This document shows positions 58,073 through 64,000 of a stretch of DNA of 64,000 bases, piece by piece. This stretch comes from Deinandra increscens subsp. villosa. Taxonomy: Eukaryota; Streptophyta; Magnoliopsida; Asterales; Asteraceae. Every line of letters begins with the position of its first letter. Positions within the stretch are counted from its first letter, which is position 1. The notes beneath the pieces were generated by a model, which searched no databases, was not told the DNA's origin, and saw nothing but the letters and a program-made list of their open reading frames with translations. The position numbers were made by a program, and so were the translations under genes. The stretch lies in NCBI GenBank assembly GCA_039602395.1, contig JBCNJP010000007.1, positions 99,526,772 to 99,590,771 on the forward strand, given 5' to 3'.

Positions 58073-59582
58073 TCTTATTTGACACTTCTTTCCACCCTTT
58101 CCCAATATCTTGAGAAATTTTGATGGCGTCAGCAGATGCGCCTGCGAGTCCTTTTCTTGTGAATCCTGATGCATATAATCCATGCTTTCCTTTCCACCCA
58201 TTTGGGAACCCATTTTTAGCAAAGAATTCAGTCTCCTATTCATCAAAATGGTAAAAAAAAAATTAGTCAAACTGAAATATAATATATGAAAATAGACGCT
58301 TTTACCGTTAAATCATCAAAATAGACATGAAAAGCGACCAAAAGCGTCGATTAAACATGTCGGTTAAGCCTTTAATGTATGTTTTGATGATTTGACATGT
58401 ACTTTTTATGTTTTAAAAAACGAACAAAAATGGAAGCTTTTGCTCACCTGAAGCTAGTAGGGGACATTGCTGCGATATCCGGTTGCCAAAACAACTGAAT
58501 CTATGTCAACTGTTTCGCCATTGACGAGATCAACAGAGTTGCGATTGAATCGTTTGATCCCAGGGACGACGGTGATATCGCCTGACCGGATTTTCTGGAA
58601 GGCACCGATGTCGAGAACCAGGGTTTTTCCATGATGGTTTTTGAGTTGTAATGGGCCTAAAGATGGCCTTTTTATGCCGTAGTTTTGTGTGTTCCCGAGA
58701 ATAAACCATGTTAGGATTAACAAAAGCTTGTCAACCAACCACAAAGGTATCCATTTCATCAGCATCATGGCTAGATCAAATGTAGACTTTCCCATAATTT
58801 CTCGTGGCAAAACATGAACCTGTAAAGAAATTAAATGAATTAGATACTTGATTTTGATGGGCATTCGTTTTCTTAAAAAAAAGATTTGATTGTAAGATCT
58901 TTCGATCGAATTCGCTTACCGAGCTTCGAACCACCATGGATGGCTTAGCATTGTGGTTAGAGAGGTCTAGTGAGACCTCCATGCCGGAGTTTCCACTTCC
59001 CACAACCAATACCTTCTTTCCGTTATAACTTTTGCCGGATTTGTAGTCTTTAGCATGGATGACTTCACCGGAGAACTCTTCGAGTCCATCTATTTTGGGC
59101 ACTACCCCTTCAGCGTTTTCTCCGGTTGCCACAACAAGCATCTGGCCCATATACTCGGTTTCGAACCTAGTCAAGTCGGTTTTCGAGACGGTCACGACCC
59201 GCCAAAAATGGCAGGCTTCGTCATACTTAGCGGACAACACACACTCGTTGAAATGCGACTTGATATCAAACGTTTCTGCATAGTTCTCGAGATACGTGAT
59301 GAACTGTTTCTTTGATGGGTACTCGGGGTATTCCTGGGGAAAGGGTAGTCTGGGAAGTTGGCAAAACTTCTTTGGGAGGTGAAGTTTTACTCGGTCATAG
59401 GTGTGTTTTTGCCATAAGGAGGCAATGCAGTCAAATCGTTCAATGACGACAAAGGGAATGCCTTGTTCTCTAAGGCAAGCTGAAACAGCTAGTCCTGAGG
59501 GTCCGACCCCGACTATGACAGGGCCGTTGACCCATACACATCGGCGACCAAAGAAGCTGTTTTCACCGATAAAGTTACACAT
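58020..59582 (-). pseudogene. YUCCA-type flavin monooxygenase with a premature stop
   Basis: Exons 58920-59582, 58448-58819 and 58020-58235, GT-AG, in frame; full length would be 416 aa, normal for YUCCA. These enzymes oxidise indole-3-pyruvate to the auxin indole-3-acetic acid. Seen: FAD site GVGPSG (25-30), ERFDCIASLWQKHTYDRVKL, FMO signature FSGEVIHAKDY, NADPH site GSGNSG (195-200), and the ATG motif VVLATGYRSNVPY. At codon 343 a TAG (58454-58456) stands where the family normally has Trp (NVPYW), a TGG-to-TAG change three codons before the exon end. The last exon is otherwise open (ETEFFAKNGFPNGWKG ... LRRCISTF). So this is a recent pseudogene, a null allele, or a base error. Start chosen at the first ATG, MCNFIGEN. 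Confidence 0.88.
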
Positions 59583-60885
59583 GTTTGGAAATTGCTTGGG
59601 ATGCAAGGTAGAGTTTTGAAGTGACCAAAAGAAGAATAGTGATCGTATTTTTGAAGTGAAGATGAGCTAATTGTTGTTGAAATGAAAGAAGCTAAGAAGA
59701 TATACATATATATATAGGGGGTGAGCACCTTCCTACTCGATAGAGTCTAACTAATGCATCTTTGAAGGGGGTGGGAATCTTCCTACTTGATAGAGTCAAT
59801 TTATGTCTTTAAAAAGTCATTCTTAAATCATAATTTATGTTAAGAATAATATTTAGTCTTAACCAGGACTTCGTTTAGTTCGATTAGCTTACATCCCTAA
59901 TAATATTTTGCTAAGAATCTTATTTGTAATTAACACAAACAAATATTAGGTTAATATATATATATAGGATTTCATATAATTTAGTCTTATTAGATTTGAT
60001 TAATTGTTTATTTATGCTATTGGAAATATTTTATAATAATATAGTTAAATTATGAAAATGAATATAATAAACATATTTTTATATGTTATACGAAATATTT
60101 TATACACTTTTACGTTAAACAATCTATTGTTTACCTAAATACTTAAGTTCTTTGTGTTCACTGTGGTGAAGTAAATATTTTTTGCCTGACGGAGTGACGG
60201 TTAATGGTGTTTTCTCAATCAAAAGTTCGTAGTTTTAAATTCTTTAAAGTATATGTATGATGAGTTGATTATAAAAAGTCTAGATGTGTTAGTTAAAAAA
60301 AATTAAGATAGTACATATACATGTATGATGTATCTCAATTTTGGTTTTATGTACAGCTTAAACTAGACTTCAAGATTTTGAGTATTAGTTATGGCTAACT
60401 ATAGTAGCCGTTCACAATAAAGTAGAAACAATGAATAATAAGTTAATAAGAATTAATAACTTTAAAACGAGTCTTTTTAGTACATGTGTTAAACAACTAT
60501 CAAATGATGTGAAGTTGTGAACTCTTGTTTTCCATGACGTTAATGATGGTCAAGTAAAGTAGTCTAGTACAAGAAATATTAGATTGGGGGGTTTTAGGAA
60601 ATTTGTAGGGTTCTAACTTGACTAATTAATTCATAAAGTGATTGATTTAAGTAAGGCTTTTGATGGGAAGAATAGGGAAAGCGTGTGATTATAAAGTGTG
60701 TTTCCCCATCATATATACATACTATTAAAGATACTAAAAATATATAAAACAGATTAATATATACATGTTGCCAAACCAACTCTCTCTTACATTGTAGTCT
60801 ATTTGTTATGTATTTTTTATACTTGATCTAGAATAATTAGCCTACTATTTAGACTAGGTTGTGAGGGTCAAATGTATATTTAAAG
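59583..60885. other. YUCCA upstream region and spacer
   Basis: Promoter side of the minus-strand YUCCA gene. A TATATA run at 59701-59715 (about 120-135 bp upstream of the ATG) could include the TATA box. A duplicated phrase 'agggggtgagcaccttcctactcgatagagtc' / 'gaagggggtgggaatcttcctacttgatagagtc' occurs at 59715-59795 (shown broken: 'ccttcctactcgat'). The rest is A+T-rich with no gene seen. Confidence 0.45.
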
Positions 60886-61385
60886 NNNNNNNNNNNNNNN
60901 NNNNNNNNNNNNNNNNNNNNNNNNNNNNNNNNNNNNNNNNNNNNNNNNNNNNNNNNNNNNNNNNNNNNNNNNNNNNNNNNNNNNNNNNNNNNNNNNNNNN
61001 NNNNNNNNNNNNNNNNNNNNNNNNNNNNNNNNNNNNNNNNNNNNNNNNNNNNNNNNNNNNNNNNNNNNNNNNNNNNNNNNNNNNNNNNNNNNNNNNNNNN
61101 NNNNNNNNNNNNNNNNNNNNNNNNNNNNNNNNNNNNNNNNNNNNNNNNNNNNNNNNNNNNNNNNNNNNNNNNNNNNNNNNNNNNNNNNNNNNNNNNNNNN
61201 NNNNNNNNNNNNNNNNNNNNNNNNNNNNNNNNNNNNNNNNNNNNNNNNNNNNNNNNNNNNNNNNNNNNNNNNNNNNNNNNNNNNNNNNNNNNNNNNNNNN
61301 NNNNNNNNNNNNNNNNNNNNNNNNNNNNNNNNNNNNNNNNNNNNNNNNNNNNNNNNNNNNNNNNNNNNNNNNNNNNNNNNNNNNN
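60886..61385. other. Assembly gap (500 N)
   Basis: Exactly 500 undetermined bases. It conceals most of the second, inverted YUCCA copy, so the real missing length is probably larger than 500. Confidence 1.
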
Positions 61386-61443
61386 TAAAAATAAGAATAA
61401 ACAGAAGGTTCCTACACTCAGAAGATGCATCTCAACCTTCTAA
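61386..61443 (+). CDS. C-terminal end of a second YUCCA copy (partial)
   Basis: Immediately after the gap the frame reads KNKNKQKVPTLRRCISTF and stop, the same C-terminus as the copy at 58020 (which has KLPTLRRCISTF), now on the plus strand. The rest lies in the gap. Whether this copy is intact, and whether it has the Trp codon that is a stop in its partner, cannot be seen. Confidence 0.8.
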
Positions 61444-61639
61444 TTCTATTTTCTTTTTCGTTTTTATTTAACAAAAATGATTGGAATACTAATATTAGTT
61501 TAGGGTGTATAAAGTTTATGTAAAGAGAAGATAAAATAGAAGACCAGCCTTCATTATCAAGCCCTAAAAAATGAAGAAAAAAAAAGTTATACAAATATTT
61601 GGGCGTTTTGTTTAATTAGGATGATACGGCTAATTAATT

Positions 61640-61675
<36 letters not shown>

Positions 61676-62045
61676 TTTGTAATGTATTATATTGTATTGT
61701 ATAGTTGATGAATGAAAAAAAAATTGTAACACTTAATAAAGTTTAGTAGCTATATATTTTTAGGCGGAGTGACAATCATATTATGTTAGAGAGGTAGAAA
61801 TCCATTAATATATATTATTAATGTCAAAGAAATCAATGCTAATCCAATTACACTAGACTATTAAATATGTGACCTAAACAAGTTAAATGAACTAACAAAT
61901 CAAAAGAGGTTAGCGGTTGCAATCAAGTAGTAAAGGCGGTGTAATGATTTAACAAGTTGTAAAAAGTTGTAATCATGTTAAACAGAGTTATAATCATGTT
62001 AAACGAGTTGACGGAATAAACTAATAAATTATATAATTGTTATTT
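61386..62045. repeat. Right arm of the inverted YUCCA duplication
   Basis: Inverted counterpart of 57445-58072, including a longer (TTTA)n tract at 61647-61679. It begins at the gap edge, so the duplication certainly extends into unseen sequence. Confidence 0.85.
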
Positions 62046-62418
62046 AAAAAAGTTGTAATCATCTTAAACAGAGAAGCTCAATGTATCATATACGAAACCT
62101 AATATTAATCTCGTAATGAAAAAAACAAGAAGCTCAACGTATCGTATACGAAACGTGCAAATTGAAGATACATCTTAAGTGTCTCTAACAAATCTTCATC
62201 ACAATAAACTCCCTCAAAGTACCTTTCAAATGGTTAGTGTATTTAATAATTTCTATATATTACTTAATATCATTCCTAAGTTACCATTTCCACCCAATAA
62301 TTCTATAAATGTTGTCAACTAATAAATTTTGTCTTTATTAATGCAAGGAAAACCACGAGAAGTCCTATGTCTACGGTAACAAATGGTAGTTTAACATTCT
62401 TATTATTTTATTATTCTA
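62046..62418. other. Spacer
   Basis: A+T-rich DNA with a small duplicated phrase ('agaagctcaatgtatc' / 'agaagctcaacgtatc', 62072-62145). No gene recognised. Confidence 0.4.
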
Positions 62419-62808
62419 CTAGGTTAGTAACCCGTGTATTACACGGGTTGAATTTAGATTCATAATATTAGGCTAAATATTAAAAAAATAATTAAGAAAT
62501 TTGAAAATTATAAATGACATTATTCATTATAAGATATTAATTGATAATTTAATACATTAAAGATGATAAATTATTTATACTTTCCTAAAAGAACTCAAAT
62601 TATTAAGTAATTTATCAAATCTACATTAAGTTACCAATTTATTTAAAATGAAAATTTAATTTAGATAAAATTGGTAATTAGTCTTAATTGATAATTTACT
62701 AAATTGATAATTTAATCTTGTATTGCCATGTGGCAGTGCTGATGTGGACATCTTAAAAAGACGACACGTGGAAACAATTTTATTGCTTTATTAAGATTAA
62801 GATTAAGA
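62419..62808 (-). mobile_element. Small Helitron-like element
   Basis: On the minus strand the 3' end reads a hairpin AACCCGTGTAATACACGGGTT, then ACTAACCTAG followed by T. The 5' end reads A|TCTTAATCTTAATC, then AAAGCAATAAAATTG and CCACGTGTCG. TC start, hairpin close to CTAG, and A^T insertion fit non-autonomous plant Helitrons. The exact 5' base is ambiguous because of the GATTAA repeat. Confidence 0.6.
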
Positions 62809-63133
62809 TAAGATGTTACATCCCGTCTTTCACTATAAATTACATATAATATATTAACGTACAAGCCTTTTGGACTCGTGCATCGCATGATTGTATTTTT
62901 AAAATAAACAAATAATAAAATACGTCAAGCATCTTTAATTTATTATATCAAGGTAAAATAAAGAAAATAAATTAAATATAAAGTGAAACAAAATCATGAT
63001 TAAAAGGTAGAAATTGTAAAAAAATTACAAATTTGAAAATACAAATTTATACACTACATTTAAATTTTCGTTTGTGATTTTTCTATCATCGTCCAATATA
63101 AGAAGTTTGAGCCATTGTCTACTACGAAAAGCA

Positions 63134-63135
<2 letters not shown>
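62809..63135. other. Spacer
   Basis: A+T-rich, no gene recognised. 62860-62890 ('ccttttggactcgtgcatcg') resembles other low-copy plant repeat ends but is not definable. Confidence 0.35.
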
Positions 63136-63168
<33 letters not shown>

Positions 63169-63323
63169 AGATGATCATTTGAGAACTTTTGAGAACCATT
63201 ATAAGCCACTAGTTTATATATATGGAAATCCCCCCATGAATTTGAATGCTTTCCCCCTGAAAATTAGTGGCTCAGAATGGTTCTTAAAAGTTCTCAAAAA
63301 GAAAAAGTTCTCATTTGAACCTA

Positions 63324-63376
<53 letters not shown>
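63136..63376. mobile_element. Palindromic MITE between TA microsatellites
   Basis: Core 63166-63328: GAGAACTTTTGAGAACCATT ... AATGGTTCTTAAAAGTTCTC form inverted arms (with GCCACTAGTT / AATTAGTGGC next inside) around a 60-bp middle. (TA)n tracts of about 28 and 48 bp lie on either side. Insertion in TA repeats recalls TA-targeting MITEs. Confidence 0.65.
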
Positions 63377-63381
<5 letters not shown>

Positions 63382-63383
63382 GA

Positions 63384-63810
63384 GGAAGGGTAAAATGAAA
63401 ATCACTCCGAGTTGGGAAAACTTTCGAAACTCTTCAAAAACGGGGTCAAAAAGTTTTTTTTTCATTCAATTTTTTTATGGTGATTCTTTAGGTTATAGGC
63501 TACCCTTAGGTCGAAAAAAATCAAAACAACGCCTCGGGGATTTTTTTTAAAAAAATGTCAAAAAACGGTCTTGTTACATATGTAACATTGTATACATATA
63601 TTGGTTACATATGTAACAACCGTCTTTTTAGATTTTTTATAAAAGAATTGTTGGGGCGTTTTTTTGATTTTTTTTTCCACCTAGGGGTAGCCTATAACCT
63701 AAAGAATCACCATAAAAAAATTTGAATGGAAAAAAAAACTTTTTGACCCCGTTTTTAAAGAGTTTCGAAAGTTTTCCCAACTCGGAGTGGTTTTCACCAT
63801 AACCATCCCC
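63384..63810. mobile_element. Near-perfect 0.43-kb palindrome in a TA microsatellite
   Basis: Left arm from CACTCCGAGTTGGGAAAAC inward mirrors the right arm GTTTTCCCAACTCGGAGTG. The match continues through 'aaaacggggtcaaaaagttt', 'ggtgattctttaggttatag' and 'ttgttacatatgtaac' to a centre near 63590. Arms are about 200 bp with few mismatches. Transcription would give a long hairpin RNA. Bounded by TA repeats on both sides. Confidence 0.85.
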
Positions 63811-63834
63811 TATATATATATATACATATATATA

Positions 63835-64000
63835 GAGTGAGAATCCATGAAAAACCATTCATTTTTGAAAAACTTGAAAAACCATTTTCTAACCATTGAT
63901 TTATATTTGATGGTTGAGATTAAAGAAGGCCAAAATTGTAAAATGTATTGGTTTAATTAATGTCATAAAAGACAAATCATAATTATATTAATTGATGTTT
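63835..64000. repeat. Start of a third TA-flanked element, cut by the window end
   Basis: After another (TA)n block (63811-63834) begins GAGTGAGAATCCATGAAAAACC with 'tttgaaaaacttgaaaaaccatt' and 'tggttgagattaaag'. The style matches the two preceding elements. Its right part is outside the window. Confidence 0.4.

Noticed and set aside
63179..63465. Tyr/Ile-repeat frames over the TA microsatellite
   Set aside because: They are translations of (TA)n.

Overview
This is nuclear DNA from a flowering plant, almost certainly a eudicot. It carries multi-exon GT-AG genes for a CLASP microtubule protein, a YUCCA-type flavin monooxygenase, a D-type-like cyclin and an F-box/LRR protein, plus an intronless nuclear tRNA-Leu(AAG), all set in A+T-rich DNA full of LTR retrotransposons, hAT, Mutator-like and foldback elements. 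The repeat style reminds me of Asteraceae, but the family cannot be fixed from the window. Two 500-N assembly gaps lie at 44766-45265 and 60886-61385.

Layout. 321-9955 is a complete, very young Ty3/gypsy chromovirus (minus strand) with an open gag-pol and near-identical 2348-bp LTRs. 10020-12196 is a Mutator-like element (9-bp target duplication) with a second inverted-repeat element nested inside. 12389-14394 is a four-exon F-box/LRR gene (+). 15200 to about 28340 is a divergent D-type-like cyclin gene (-). One of its introns holds a decayed Ty1/copia element that itself carries two hAT elements, one of them with a piece of organellar large-subunit rRNA. The 5' half of this cyclin gene is an array of tandem 84-nt exons, each encoding an LxCxE motif. 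31701-32240 is an inverted-repeat element containing a tRNA-derived SINE. 32513-41902 is a complete 21-exon CLASP gene (+). 42515-47861 is transposon debris: a hAT element, a Helitron-like segment with a gene fragment, and a short 'GGGCCGG' element. The tRNA-Leu is at 47998-48078. 51612-55423 is a 3.8-kb solo LTR with a perfect 5-bp target duplication, and 55819-57262 is a long-TIR Mutator-like element. 58020-59582 is a YUCCA gene (-) broken by one in-frame stop. The tail of an inverted second copy emerges from the gap at 61386. The right end has a small Helitron-like element and a series of palindromic elements set in TA microsatellites.

Most notable. The cyclin locus appears to have amplified the exon carrying the retinoblastoma-binding LxCxE motif. 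There are seven intact copies and one decayed copy; all intact copies are exactly 84 nt, phase 0-0, with their own splice sites. Any number can therefore be included or skipped without changing frame, which could give a cyclin with a variable number of RB-docking motifs. Two of the exons carry an ATG in good plant context, and an E2F-like site lies just upstream of the apparent first exon. All exon models here come from reading splice signals and frames by eye, without transcript data.
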